NCBI RefSeq assembly: GCF_005862305.2
Contig: NZ_CP054021.1
Coordinates: 3,885,501 to 3,949,500 of the forward strand
Source of the DNA: Rhizobium indicum
GTDB taxonomy: Bacteria; Pseudomonadota; Alphaproteobacteria; Rhizobiales; Rhizobiaceae
Length of the DNA: 64,000 nucleotides
Direction: 5' to 3'
Positions 8,618-17,012 of the stretch are shown here, in pieces (within the stretch, counting starts at the first letter, position 1; each line of letters opens with the position of its first letter). The translations under genes and the position numbers were made by a program. The notes under the pieces are model-generated. The model did not search any database. It saw only the letters and a program-made list of their open reading frames with translations, and had not been told where the DNA came from.

Positions 8618-8830
8618 ATGGCGAAAGCTGTCATTATAGGTATACCTGGTGAGGCGGGTCTCTGGCTTGCCGATCTCGACGCGGGTACGGTCAAGCCTCT
8701 CAATCCGACGGGGGAATTGGCGACTGCAAACGGCCTGCGCAAGGCCGGCGGCACATTCGTGAAGGGCGTCGACCTCGCCGTCGCGGTTTCCTCGGCGCAG
8801 GTTGCCCTTTCCGGTCACGTCGACGGCTGA
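8618..8830 (+). CDS. 70-residue small protein beside YcaO-TfuA; candidate modified peptide precursor
   Basis: The ATG has a strong GAGGGG ribosome-binding site 7 bp upstream and lies 20 bp after the SARP-like gene. The product begins MAKAVIIGIPGEAGLWLADL and ends SSAQVALSGHVDG. It has no Cys, no transmembrane segment and several Gly, Ser and Thr residues; the N-terminal half is more conserved-looking (beta-strand then Gly-Glu-Ala-Gly-Leu-Trp) and the C-terminal third is hydrophobic/small-residue rich. It is in the same reading frame as the YcaO gene and separated from it by one TGA and 42 bp. Genes this small directly before YcaO are often substrates of the enzyme, so precursor peptide is the leading guess. 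A partner or recognition protein is the alternative. Confidence 0.7.
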   Translation: MAKAVIIGIPGEAGLWLADLDAGTVKPLNPTGELATANGLRKAGGTFVKGVDLAVAVSSAQVALSGHVDG

Positions 8831-8872
8831 GCCGGCATTCTGACGCATCGATCCATATATTCAGACAGGGTC

Positions 8873-10081
8873 ATGTCGCCGCGGGAAACCCTTTCCCGCG
8901 TCGAACCTCTTTTGGCCGGGTTCGGCATCACCAGGGTTGCGCGACATACCGGACTGGACGATATCGGAATCCCCGTCTGGTGCGCATACGCCCCGAATTC
9001 CCGCTCGATCGTGATTGCCCAGGGAAAGGGCCTGACCGATCTCGATGCCAAAGTATCCACCGTCATGGAAGCCCTTGAACGGGCGGTCGCCGGCGAACCC
9101 TCCGTCGATCTCGTCCAGGGCAGCTCTTCCCATCTGCAGGCAATGGGGCACAAGACCGACGCGCTGAACTGCCTGACCGCTCTTCATAAACCCGATCTCG
9201 GACCGGACGAAGAGGCGGAATGGGTTGCCGGCGTCAATATCCTCACCGGCGAGGAGGTCTATATCCCCTTTGAAGCGGTGGTGCTCGACCGCACACGTGA
9301 CGCGCGATACTGGATGTCGTCGGATGGCCTGGCCTCGGGAAACAATGTCGAGGAGGCGATCTTGCACGGCGTCCTGGAGCGTATCGAGCGTGACGCCCAT
9401 GTGTTGTGGCAGGTGGGCGCGGAAGCGGATCGTTATGCCGGCTGCACCGATCCCCGCGGCTTTCAGGACGGCGCCCTGGACGGGTTGATCGACAAGATCG
9501 AAACCTCGGGATTGGCGCTCAGGCTCTTCGATATCACCAGCGACATCGGGATCCCCTGTTTCACCGCCATGCTGGGTCCTGGGGACCTCCTTCTGGGTTC
9601 CCGGGATCTTCACGGCACCGGGGATATTAGGCTTGGGGACATTCGCCTCGTCGAAGTGACCGGCGGTACCGGGGCTCATCCGTCTCCCGTCCGTGCGGCC
9701 ATTCGGGCGGTGACGGAAGCCGTGCAATCCCGGCTGACCTATATCAGCGGAGCCAGGGACGATATTTCTCCTGTAACTTTCTCAAGACGCCTGCCGCCGC
9801 TGATGCGGCAGGCCTTCGCTGTGGTTGCCGCACCACCCGCTGCCACCATCGGCAGTGACGGGGTGGCAGGACATCGGCAACAGGATCTGGCGCAGTTGCT
9901 GCAGCATGTGCTCGACGCGCTCAGAAACAGGCGGATCGTTTCGGTCATCGCCGTGCGCCTCAGCGAGGACACGCTTCCGTTCAGTGTTGTCAAGATTGTC
10001 ATTCCTGAGCTCGAAAATCCGGAGGGGGAGCGCGCCCGGCGGTTTGGAACGAGGGCGCTTGCCAGGGCAATAGGGTTTTGA
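8873..10081 (+). CDS. YcaO-domain ATP-dependent peptide-backbone modifying enzyme
   Basis: The 402-residue YcaO-family protein carries ETLSRVEPLLAGFGITRVAR and GLDDIGIPVWCAYAPNSRS at its N-terminus, and SDGLASGNNVEEAILHGVLERIERDAH in the middle, which holds the Glu-rich ATP/Mg-binding motif. It also has TGGTGAHPSPVRAAIRAVTEAVQSR, the second nucleotide-binding segment (quoted in part). YcaO proteins phosphorylate a backbone amide and install azolines, amidines or, together with TfuA, thioamides. There is no fused E1-like or Ocin-ThiF domain, and the C-terminus is not Pro-rich as in azoline cyclodehydratases. The ATG at 8873 falls inside what is normally conserved: codons upstream (8843-8872, THRSIYSDRV) resemble the N-terminus of relatives, so initiation may occur earlier at a non-ATG codon. 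TfuA follows with a 4-bp overlap. Confidence 0.93.
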   Translation: MSPRETLSRVEPLLAGFGITRVARHTGLDDIGIPVWCAYAPNSRSIVIAQGKGLTDLDAKVSTVMEALERAVAGEPSVDLVQGSSSHLQAMGHKTDALNCLTALHKPDLGPDEEAEWVAGVNILTGEEVYIPFEAVVLDRTRDARYWMSSDGLASGNNVEEAILHGVLERIERDAHVLWQVGAEADRYAGCTDPRGFQDGALDGLIDKIETSGLALRLFDITSDIGIPCFTAMLGPGDLLLGSRDLHGTGDIRLGDIRLVEVTGGTGAHPSPVRAAIRAVTEAVQSRLTYISGARDDISPVTFSRRLPPLMRQAFAVVAAPPAATIGSDGVAGHRQQDLAQLLQHVLDALRNRRIVSVIAVRLSEDTLPFSVVKIVIPELENPEGERARRFGTRALARAIGF

Positions 10082-10785
10082 AGCTCATTTTCGCAGGTCC
10101 CAGTCTTCCCGATGCGGCGTCGCTTGCCGGCGAGCGGATACGCGTCTTGCCGCCTGCCACGCAAGGCGATGTCCTGGCGGCGGTGGAGCAGGGTGCCAAT
10201 GTCATCGGCCTGATCGACGGCGGCTTCGAATATGCCGCACCGGTCTGGCACAAGGAAATTCTCCATGCTCTGTCGCTCGGCGTCGCGGTTCTCGGGGCGG
10301 CAAGCATGGGCGCGTTGCGCGCTGCCGAATGCCATCCATTCGGTATGATCGGGATCGGGCGCATTTTCGAAGACTATCGCACCGGCCGGCTGGTCGACGA
10401 TGCCGCCGTCGCGCTCACGCACGCGCCGAGCGCGCTGGGCAGCAAGCCGCTGACTGTACCGCTCGTCAATGTCAGCGCAACGCTTGATGCGATGGAGCAT
10501 CACGGACTGCTGGAAAGTCGGTTGCGCCAGCAGCTCGAAGATGCCGCAAGCGCGATCTTCTTCAAGAAGCGAACGTGGCGGGCGGTCGTCGAGCAATGTG
10601 CAGGGCTGGCCGAACCGGATCGTGCGGAACTGCTGTCGGCACTTCTGTCGAATGCCGTCGATCAAAAACGCATCGATGCCTTGGAATTATTGAAAGTGGT
10701 GCAGGACGTCCGCGACATTCGCTCGACTGCCGATCTGCCCTGGAAACTGAACGACACCTCATTCCCCACGCGCCCTGCATTGTGA
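10078..10785 (+). CDS. tfuA: TfuA-like core protein, YcaO partner
   Basis: The 235-residue protein begins MKLIFAGPSLPDAASLAGER from a TTG that overlaps the YcaO stop (TTGA), so translation is coupled. The TfuA hallmark is clear: GVAVLGAASMGALRAAECHPFGMIG followed by GRIFEDYRTGRLVDDAAVAL (quoted in part). TfuA was first described in the trifolitoxin locus of Rhizobium. In the methanogen McrA system and in thioamitide pathways TfuA acts with YcaO in thioamide formation, probably by delivering sulfide. The C-terminal 80 residues are helical and family-variable. The YcaO-TfuA pair without a dehydrogenase argues for thioamide rather than azole chemistry here; that is an inference. Confidence 0.92.
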   Translation: MKLIFAGPSLPDAASLAGERIRVLPPATQGDVLAAVEQGANVIGLIDGGFEYAAPVWHKEILHALSLGVAVLGAASMGALRAAECHPFGMIGIGRIFEDYRTGRLVDDAAVALTHAPSALGSKPLTVPLVNVSATLDAMEHHGLLESRLRQQLEDAASAIFFKKRTWRAVVEQCAGLAEPDRAELLSALLSNAVDQKRIDALELLKVVQDVRDIRSTADLPWKLNDTSFPTRPAL

Positions 10786-10888
10786 ACCGAAACCGGCAAT
10801 AGTCACCGAGGGTTGTGTCACGCTTTTTTCACGGGCTGGATCACCTCCACACGCGTATCTTCTCTTCAATTCATTGGAGAAATGGGGC

Positions 10889-11137
10889 ATGGGCGTGACA
10901 TCGGTTGTCAAGATAGATGCAGACCAAGGGGCGGAAGACGGTCTGGAAGAGCTCGTCGCGTTGGCGCGGATGATCGCCTATGCGCGGCAGGTCGCTCAGG
11001 ATGTCAAACTGCCGTTCGCGACGAATTGCCTCGACCTTGCGCTTGAGGCAGTGAAGCAGGAGGTTGGGGAAGGCTTGACCAGGGAACTGGCCGAATTGAG
11101 CTCCCCGGTTCCGCAAGTGAGTGTGAGAAGTCATTAG
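10889..11137 (+). CDS. 82-residue small acidic helical protein, unrecognised
   Basis: An ATG at 10889 with GGAG 9 bp upstream opens a frame for MGVTSVVKIDADQGAEDGLEE and onward, ending VPQVSVRSH. The sequence is mainly helical with one Cys in ATNCLDLALEAVK. It lies 103 bp after tfuA on the same strand and is followed by a GC-rich dyad (11149-11166) and the strong hairpin at 11191, so it may be the last gene of the YcaO-TfuA unit. No family was recognised. A second substrate, an immunity protein or an unrelated small protein are all possible. Confidence 0.55.
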   Translation: MGVTSVVKIDADQGAEDGLEELVALARMIAYARQVAQDVKLPFATNCLDLALEAVKQEVGEGLTRELAELSSPVPQVSVRSH

Positions 11138-11537
11138 TACGGCGCGTCCGATAGGGCGCGCCGAGAACGCTCCATCACTTCAAACTCGCGATAACCCTGA
11201 AAATCAGCTTCGATTTTCGGGGTTATTCGTGTGGTTGCGCGCAGCCGAGCAGTCATCAATCGAACGGGGCCGTTTATTTCAATCGCGGTGAGATAACACG
11301 CTGAAACGCACGCTTGGTATGTGCCGATGCTTCGGCGCGTCGGGTCAATTGTTAGGGAAGCCCGGCTTGTTCCCGGCCGCTGGCGCTTCATTCAGAAGCT
11401 GTTCGAAATCCGTCTCACGAATGGTTTCAAGCGAGGGGTAAGCGGCTTCGCTGACGTTGCCTCCGGGCAGGGAGGCGGCGCGATTTCGCACTCAATGTCT
11501 TCTGCACGACCAGCCGATTAGCGACCGACTCTTCATC
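11138..11537. other. Intergenic stretch with a strong hairpin and a coding-like minus-strand fragment
   Basis: No complete gene is seen in these 400 bp. It holds the hairpin at 11191-11226. It also holds a minus-strand open frame (11345-11518) whose codons read NVSEAAYPSLETIRETDFEQ and end KPGFPNN before a TGA, with normal coding-like codon choice but no ATG, GTG or TTG start, so it looks like the tail of a decayed gene. Confidence 0.5.
11191..11226. repeat. 15-bp-stem hairpin after the YcaO-TfuA locus
   Basis: The arms 11191-11205 and 11212-11226 pair over 15 bp with a single T-G wobble around a 6-nt loop. No T-tract follows on the plus strand. It could act as a factor-dependent terminator or transcript-stabilising structure for the YcaO-TfuA unit, or be a dispersed palindrome. 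Confidence 0.6.
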
Positions 11538-11744
11538 TCAATGGGTCAGGTTGCGCTTCTGGGCCAGCAACAGAATGTAATCGTCGGCAATGTCTGCGAT
11601 GGCCATTGCGACTTCCGCCGGATCGCATCCCTCGACCTTCGTATTTGCAATGAACTGATAGACCGCCTTCTCGATCTGCTTCCGGCAGATCATCACGCGC
11701 TCATCGTAACCAAATTCCGGAATCTGCGATGCTATATCACTCAT
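11538..11744 (-). CDS. 68-residue small protein, unrecognised
   Basis: The ATG at 11744 (MSDIASQIPEFGYDERVMIC) is preferred over an upstream in-frame ATG at 11777 because GGGAG lies about 9 bp before it. The product is acidic and helical, with Cys residues in VMICRKQIEKAVYQ and VEGCDPAEVAMAIADIADDY, and ends QKRNLTH. It resembles short rhizobial orphan proteins in composition, but no family was recognised. It is transcribed toward the YcaO-TfuA locus and shares no operon with it. Confidence 0.55.
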   Translation of the reverse strand: MSDIASQIPEFGYDERVMICRKQIEKAVYQFIANTKVEGCDPAEVAMAIADIADDYILLLAQKRNLTH

Positions 11745-13061
11745 CAGGTCGGCTCCCTCACTACTTACAGTGACCATGACACAAATTATAAGTTGAGCAA
11801 GCGAATGCTTTATGAAGGGTTAATTCGCTGCCGAGGTGCGACCATTTCGACACAGGTCAGCCATCTCACTGGCCTCCGCGTGTTGAATCAGGACAGGTCA
11901 ACTGCGCCCCGAGCAATCGCTTGTATCGTATCGGGAGGCTCGTCAAAGAGAACAGGCATGTCTTACATCGTTGAGTTTTGTGTCGGCATTTCAATTGGCG
12001 AGCCCAGGCTTATATGCCGACTTTTGAAAAGACGGGCCGAATGCTATCGGCCGAATTGGGTCGGTGCAGGTCGCAGCAAATTAATAAATATCCTTTTTTA
12101 TCAATACTTTATGCTTTAATCCAGCAGTCTTGTTTGACGCCGGCAACCTTTCTCCTTGCCACCGTCTCAGGATTGTTGGGGGTCATCGGCTGTGACAATC
12201 ATCACCGATGATGCAGGCATTTGCCGGGTCGTTGAGAACTCGGTGTGGGAGGTAGCTTTCCGTAGATCTTCTGTTCCCGTGTCGAAGGTACTGCCGATGC
12301 TTTTGAAAGTGTATGCACAATAAGTTGGGATCGATAATTGAGTGCAGCAAGTAAAAATTTATCAAAAGGTAAAACTATGAATTTCAGACAATGGTTGTAT
12401 TTAAAAATAAATTATAAGACGATTAAATCTTAATATGATAGCGATCATTGGCTTTGTTATTCTGCACCGCTGCAGAGATACTAATGGAGTTCTATCTGAT
12501 AATAATCTCGACTTGATGACGATCTTTCTGTCTCCGCAATTTCATTGCCGATCCGAAAGCATCCCCGAGATGAATTGAGGCGATGGTCGGAAATATTGAC
12601 AGAAGAGAACCCGAATTTTGCTCTTCACTTGCCGATGATGGGGGATTTTCTGATCAAACCGAACTCAACAGCATAGTATCACCATCCGAAGTAAAATCTA
12701 TTTATGCCGATGCAGCGATAACGGCTGTCGCATTTGGCAACCAGCCAAAAAAAAGCAAAGTCGAGGACCCGTCGGGGTGGGTGACGGGTCCTCCGGTAGG
12801 AATGCTTGCACGTGCGTAAGCATGATTACAGTAAAACTCGGTATTGTCACAGATCATTATTGGGGCGATTGCTTTTTTCATAACTCGTTCGCTTTTTTAC
12901 TAGTTGCTATTCTGCTTAAATATCAAAGTTTGTAATAGAAGTAGCGGAGTAATCGCCACGCCGATTGGGGTGATGGGTTGTTAAACCTTTAGCGGTTTCA
13001 CCGGCCGAGCGAAAACTGCCATCAGCGCTGGCGCCACCGACAGACGTGTAGCCGGCAGGCA
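11745..13061. other. 1.3-kb A+T-rich stretch without a convincing gene
   Basis: This interval is visibly richer in A+T than its flanks, especially 12350-12530 and 12830-12930. Open frames here (11978-12211 and 12583-12819 plus strand) have no recognisable product; the second overlaps the minus-strand terminator at 12747-12793. A very short frame of 18 codons at 12377-12433 has AAAAGG upstream but no other support. The composition suggests an old insertion or a junction between two accessory clusters. Confidence 0.5.
12747..12793 (-). terminator. Rho-independent-type terminator of the glycan operon
   Basis: Perfect 11-bp arms (12763-12773 and 12783-12793) enclose a 9-nt loop. Read on the minus strand, the stem is followed after 8 bases by eight consecutive T residues (12754-12747). 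It lies about 270 bp beyond the last gene of the 13.0-22.2 kb minus-strand operon. Confidence 0.7.
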
Positions 13062-14186
13062 TCAAGCCTCCTGCGACGAGGTCGCCGCAGAGCATTCGCC
13101 GGACCGATCGATCTCCGACAAGCGCCTGAACAATGCCTTCGTCCTGAAGCGTGACCAACCGCCAACCAATGGGACAAGGGGGTCTATCTCTTCGAATTTC
13201 TTGAAATTCTTTCTCTTTTGTTCCCTGACCGGCCAGGCTTTGGACAATGTCCTGCGTGCGGCTCTGTCGGCTTTTGAAAGGATCAATTTGTATAGGACGT
13301 CGGAAGCAAGCATTGGGCTATGATGATAAATGTGCTTGAGCGAGGTCGCGGCGCGGCGCCAATCTTTCAAAGCGGCAAATTTTGAAAATGCATAAAGATG
13401 CGCCGACGCGCGGGCGCAATTGGCGACAAAAGTCGGAAGCTGTGGATTGCGGGCGATACATTGCTCGGTCACAGCCAGAAGCGATAGCGCCATTTGCGAC
13501 CTGTCGGAAGACATGGCTGCTGAGTGAATACGATATCCCACTAGACCCAACGGCACCGTCTCGATCTTGAAATGCTCGGCTGTACGAAGTTCGAAGTCGA
13601 AATCCTCGCATCCTCCGATACCCTGCCTGGCGTAACTTGAATCGTAGCCACCGATCTTCTCAATGACAGCGCGGCGAACCATGAAGCCGCTGCCATTGCC
13701 GACGAAGCGGAATACGAGATGACGGTTGAAAATGGTGTCCCTGGCGTTCAGTGACGAACCGGATCTCGTGCAATATCCCTCGGGATCGATGTGACGGTGA
13801 AGGGCATAGACCGCGCCCCAGGTATTCGGCAGGGGATGGAGAGCCGAAAGCATTCTTTCGATATAGGTCCGATGCCATAGGTCGTCGGCATCGAGGAAGG
13901 CGATATAGTCGGATTTCGATGCTTCAATCCCGGTGTTGCGGGCCGCGGCGACGCCACGGTTTTCAGTCGAGACAATCCGGATCCTTGGATCACTCGCGGC
14001 AAAATGGCGGCAGATCGAGGCAGTGTCGTCCGTCGAGCCGTCGTCGACGATGACGATCTCCAGCGCCCTGTGGGTCTGGTCGATGGCGGACTGGAGCGTC
14101 TGGGCAAGGTAGTTTCTGGCGTTATAGGCGGGGATCACGACGGCCACCCGAATCCCGGACATCGTTGACATATCCATCTCCGTCAC
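13062..14186 (-). CDS. Glycosyltransferase family 2, last gene of the glycan operon
   Basis: The 374-residue protein has a GT-A domain in its first 230 residues: RVAVVIPAYNARNYLAQTLQ, IVIVDDGSTDDT (nucleotide binding) and YIAFLDADDLWH (the DXD metal site). An acidic GGCEDFDFELR segment provides the likely catalytic base. The C-terminal 130 residues are helical and of unknown role. The GTG at 14186 overlaps the ABC exporter stop (GTGA); ATGs at 14177, 14171 and 14162 are alternatives. It probably adds a sugar to a carrier-linked glycan at the inner membrane. The donor is not predictable. Confidence 0.9.
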   Translation of the reverse strand: MTEMDMSTMSGIRVAVVIPAYNARNYLAQTLQSAIDQTHRALEIVIVDDGSTDDTASICRHFAASDPRIRIVSTENRGVAAARNTGIEASKSDYIAFLDADDLWHRTYIERMLSALHPLPNTWGAVYALHRHIDPEGYCTRSGSSLNARDTIFNRHLVFRFVGNGSGFMVRRAVIEKIGGYDSSYARQGIGGCEDFDFELRTAEHFKIETVPLGLVGYRIHSAAMSSDRSQMALSLLAVTEQCIARNPQLPTFVANCARASAHLYAFSKFAALKDWRRAATSLKHIYHHSPMLASDVLYKLILSKADRAARRTLSKAWPVREQKRKNFKKFEEIDPLVPLVGGWSRFRTKALFRRLSEIDRSGECSAATSSQEA

Positions 14187-15937
14187 CCGAGCTTCGACGT
14201 GGGAGCGGGAGGGCGGAGATCGATCCGATTCTTCATCAGCCTGGCCACAGCGGGTCGATGGCTAACGACGATGAGCGTTCTGCCGGCGTCTTCTTTCATC
14301 GCCGAAAACACCCGCATCTCGGTCTCTTCGTCGAGCGCGCTTGTCGCTTCGTCCAACAGCAGGATTTGAGGCCGGCTGGCGAGCGCGCGCGCCAAACCTA
14401 TGCGCTGCCTTTGCCCGCCCGAAAGCCGGATCGCCTCGTCGCCCAGCCATTCATCGAAGCCGTACGGCAGATCGTTGATGAACTCCGTTGCGCAGGCCAC
14501 ATCGGCCGCCCAGCGGATATCCTGCTCCGAGATATCGCGGCGAAACCGGATGTTGTCGAGGACCGTGCCCTCCATCAGTTCAACGTCCTGGCCCGACACG
14601 GAGAGCAGTTGCAGCCAGCTGGAACGGTCGATGGTTGTCAGATCCTTGCCGTCGACCGTGATCCGGCCCTGGGTCGGCGGATTGAGATCGAGAATCATGT
14701 TGAGGATTGTGGTTTTGCCGGAGCCGCTTGGCCCCGTCACAGCCGTCGTCTCGCCTGCTCTGATTGCGAAGCTGAGATCGTGAACTGCCGGCGCGTTCGA
14801 TCGCTCATAGGCGAACGAGACGTTGTGGAAGACAATTGCTTCCGCCAGGCGGCTTACCTTCTCCCCTTGCGAGGCCTGCTTGATGTCATCCTTCTCCGAA
14901 AGCAGCGCCAGTACGTTTTGCAGGGACGCTTCCATCTCGTAAAGGCTGAGAATCTGGGAATCAAATCCCTTGATATGCGGCTGAAGCCTGTAAAGAAGGA
15001 TCGTGGCCGAGAGCGCTGCCTTGAAATCCACCGGCAGGAATTCCGAGGACAGAATGATCGTCAGGATGACCCCGAAGGTCAGTATTTCGCTGAGAAGCGA
15101 GGTTATCGCTCCCATCCAGTCCGACCGGCGCCAGGTCTGGCCGACGTCGTTGGAAAGCGCCTCGAAGAGTTGTTGATGGCGCTTTTCCATGCCGAAGCTT
15201 TTGACGGCCTTCAAAGTCTGTAGCGTTGTCCAGCTCAACTGTGTCAAGGCTTCGACGGCAGCCAGTGCAGAGGCACCGAGACGGCGGTAGGCACCGGCAA
15301 AGAAACCCAATACAAAATTATGGATGAAGCCGAAGGCGAGCGCGAGCAAGGCGATCGGCCAGGCCATGACCAGCATGCCGACGCCGAAAATCACAATCGT
15401 ACCGAAATTGACCCCCAGACGTACGAGGCTGGCATGCGCCGACGACACCGCATAGGATTCGGTCGCGATGACGTTGATCAGGTCGCTGCGCTCATAGTCC
15501 TGAAAACGCTGGAAGGGCATGGTCAAGACCTTGGCGTAGAGGCGGTCTCGCATGCGGTCGCTAATCCGGTGGTTGACTGCGCTTGCAATGAGCGAATTGG
15601 CGCATCCCAAAAAAATCCGGAACAGGATGGAGCCGATAAGAATGCCGATCAGGACAGGCTTCGAAAGACTGAGGTCGATGCCGCCAAAAAACGCCGGAAG
15701 CCATGCCACGGCGGAGCCGGAAACGGGACCTTGCTGCCCGAGAAGAAAGACGAGGCTGACCAGAAAGGTGATGCCGACCATTTCGGAGAACCCTGTGAGA
15801 ATTCCCAGGATGATCATCACCGTCATCTTGAGCCGCAGCGCCGGTACGAGTTGCCGAAGCTCGCGAAACCGAGACGCAACGACCAGGTTGTAGGCTCTTG
15901 CGGGCATAGCGGAAGGCGGCTTTCGAAACCTATTCAT
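14183..15937 (-). CDS. ABC exporter with fused membrane and ATPase domains (MsbA / glycan exporter type)
   Basis: The 584-residue half-transporter has about six transmembrane segments in residues 38-330, followed by a nucleotide-binding domain. The Walker A is GPSGSGKT (402-409), the signature LSGGQ (505-509), the Walker B ILLLDE (525-530) and the switch His 560 (VVSHRP). Related proteins (MsbA, PglK, rhizobial lipid-linked-glycan exporters) move glycolipids or short glycans across the inner membrane as homodimers. Its position between two glycosyltransferase genes, with overlaps of 4 and 8 bp, says that it exports the product of this operon. Confidence 0.92.
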   Translation of the reverse strand: MNRFRKPPSAMPARAYNLVVASRFRELRQLVPALRLKMTVMIILGILTGFSEMVGITFLVSLVFLLGQQGPVSGSAVAWLPAFFGGIDLSLSKPVLIGILIGSILFRIFLGCANSLIASAVNHRISDRMRDRLYAKVLTMPFQRFQDYERSDLINVIATESYAVSSAHASLVRLGVNFGTIVIFGVGMLVMAWPIALLALAFGFIHNFVLGFFAGAYRRLGASALAAVEALTQLSWTTLQTLKAVKSFGMEKRHQQLFEALSNDVGQTWRRSDWMGAITSLLSEILTFGVILTIILSSEFLPVDFKAALSATILLYRLQPHIKGFDSQILSLYEMEASLQNVLALLSEKDDIKQASQGEKVSRLAEAIVFHNVSFAYERSNAPAVHDLSFAIRAGETTAVTGPSGSGKTTILNMILDLNPPTQGRITVDGKDLTTIDRSSWLQLLSVSGQDVELMEGTVLDNIRFRRDISEQDIRWAADVACATEFINDLPYGFDEWLGDEAIRLSGGQRQRIGLARALASRPQILLLDEATSALDEETEMRVFSAMKEDAGRTLIVVSHRPAVARLMKNRIDLRPPAPTSKLG

Positions 15938-17012
15938 TGTCGACCATCCGCGAAGAGGTCAGGCTTATTGCCTCCCTGGCAGGCGTGGCCACGAAACGAT
16001 CGCTGAATGCTGTTCCGGGTTGCGGCAGGGGCGCGCCCCCGAGGCGGGCTTTCGGCCGCGCCGAAGATTTGCCGAGGACGCGCTTTGCCGTCCGCAAGAC
16101 GCGTTTTGCTTGGCGCCAGCCCTGCTGCACCGCATGGACCACGAGGCGCGAGGAATATTTTCTGACCATCATCGGCGCCAGCTGTTTGACCTGGGCAAAG
16201 TCCTTGCCGAGAAACGCCTTTTTGAAATACCAGCGTGCGGTGTTGAATTCGGCTGTCTGGATGTCGCGCGTAAAATGCGGGTAACGCGTGATGATTGGGG
16301 CCATGACCAGAGCGTGGGACTTGAGCATCCTGTAGGCGTTGCTGGACATATTTCCCTTGGTAAAGCGATAACCGGTCAGGAAATCGGGAACCAGCGCAAA
16401 GGGCAAGGTTTCGGCCAAGGCCAGATAAAGTTTCAGATCCTCACATCCCTCGGCGCCGTTGTCGCGCAGGCTGGCGTCATAGCCGCCGCAGCGAAGAATG
16501 TCCGCCCGCGGCATCAAGGGTGTGCTGCCATTGCCGATGAAATTTTCCCGCAACAGAGGTTCGAAGATAGTCCCTTGATGCAGGACTGGTCGCGAATTAC
16601 CGAAAATGATGCCGTTTTCGTCGATCGCCGCATACCAATTGTAGGCGACCCCACGTCCGTCCGGAAATTTCCCTAGTGCCTCGAGCTGGAGTTCGATTTT
16701 GCGAGGGTGCCATAAATCATCGGCATCGACGGGGGCTATATAAAGGCCGCGTGCGTCCTCGATGCCGTGGTTGCGCGCGCGCGCAACCCCACCATTCTCC
16801 TGGCGGAGAACACGGACACGGCGATCGGTCAGGCTGTAGTCGCTCGCAAGATCGAAGGTATTATCCCGCGACCCGTCGTCGACCACAAGGATTTCGAGCT
16901 TGTCATAGGACTGGCTAGAGACGCTTTGCAATGTTTCGGCAAGCGTCTTCTCGGCATTGTAGGCCGGTATGACGACGGTGATGAGAGGGGCCGCTGCGCC
17001 TGATATCGTCAT
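15930..17012 (-). CDS. Glycosyltransferase family 2
   Basis: The 360-residue protein has the GT-A motifs ITVVIPAYNAEKTLAETLQS, ILVVDDGSRDNT and YIAPVDADDLWHP, then NGAEGCEDLKLYLALAE as the probable acceptor and base region. It resembles the GT2 encoded by 13062-14186 in layout, so the two probably arose by duplication. Its ATG overlaps the stop of the trifunctional gene (ATGA), and its 3' end overlaps the exporter gene by 8 bp. The C-terminal 100 residues are basic and may sit on the membrane surface. Confidence 0.9.
   Translation of the reverse strand: MTISGAAAPLITVVIPAYNAEKTLAETLQSVSSQSYDKLEILVVDDGSRDNTFDLASDYSLTDRRVRVLRQENGGVARARNHGIEDARGLYIAPVDADDLWHPRKIELQLEALGKFPDGRGVAYNWYAAIDENGIIFGNSRPVLHQGTIFEPLLRENFIGNGSTPLMPRADILRCGGYDASLRDNGAEGCEDLKLYLALAETLPFALVPDFLTGYRFTKGNMSSNAYRMLKSHALVMAPIITRYPHFTRDIQTAEFNTARWYFKKAFLGKDFAQVKQLAPMMVRKYSSRLVVHAVQQGWRQAKRVLRTAKRVLGKSSARPKARLGGAPLPQPGTAFSDRFVATPAREAISLTSSRMVDNE

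Noticed and set aside
12583..12819. 78-codon plus-strand frame with GAGG before its ATG
   Set aside because: Its 3' third is formed by the minus-strand terminator hairpin of the glycan operon, and the product resembles nothing known.
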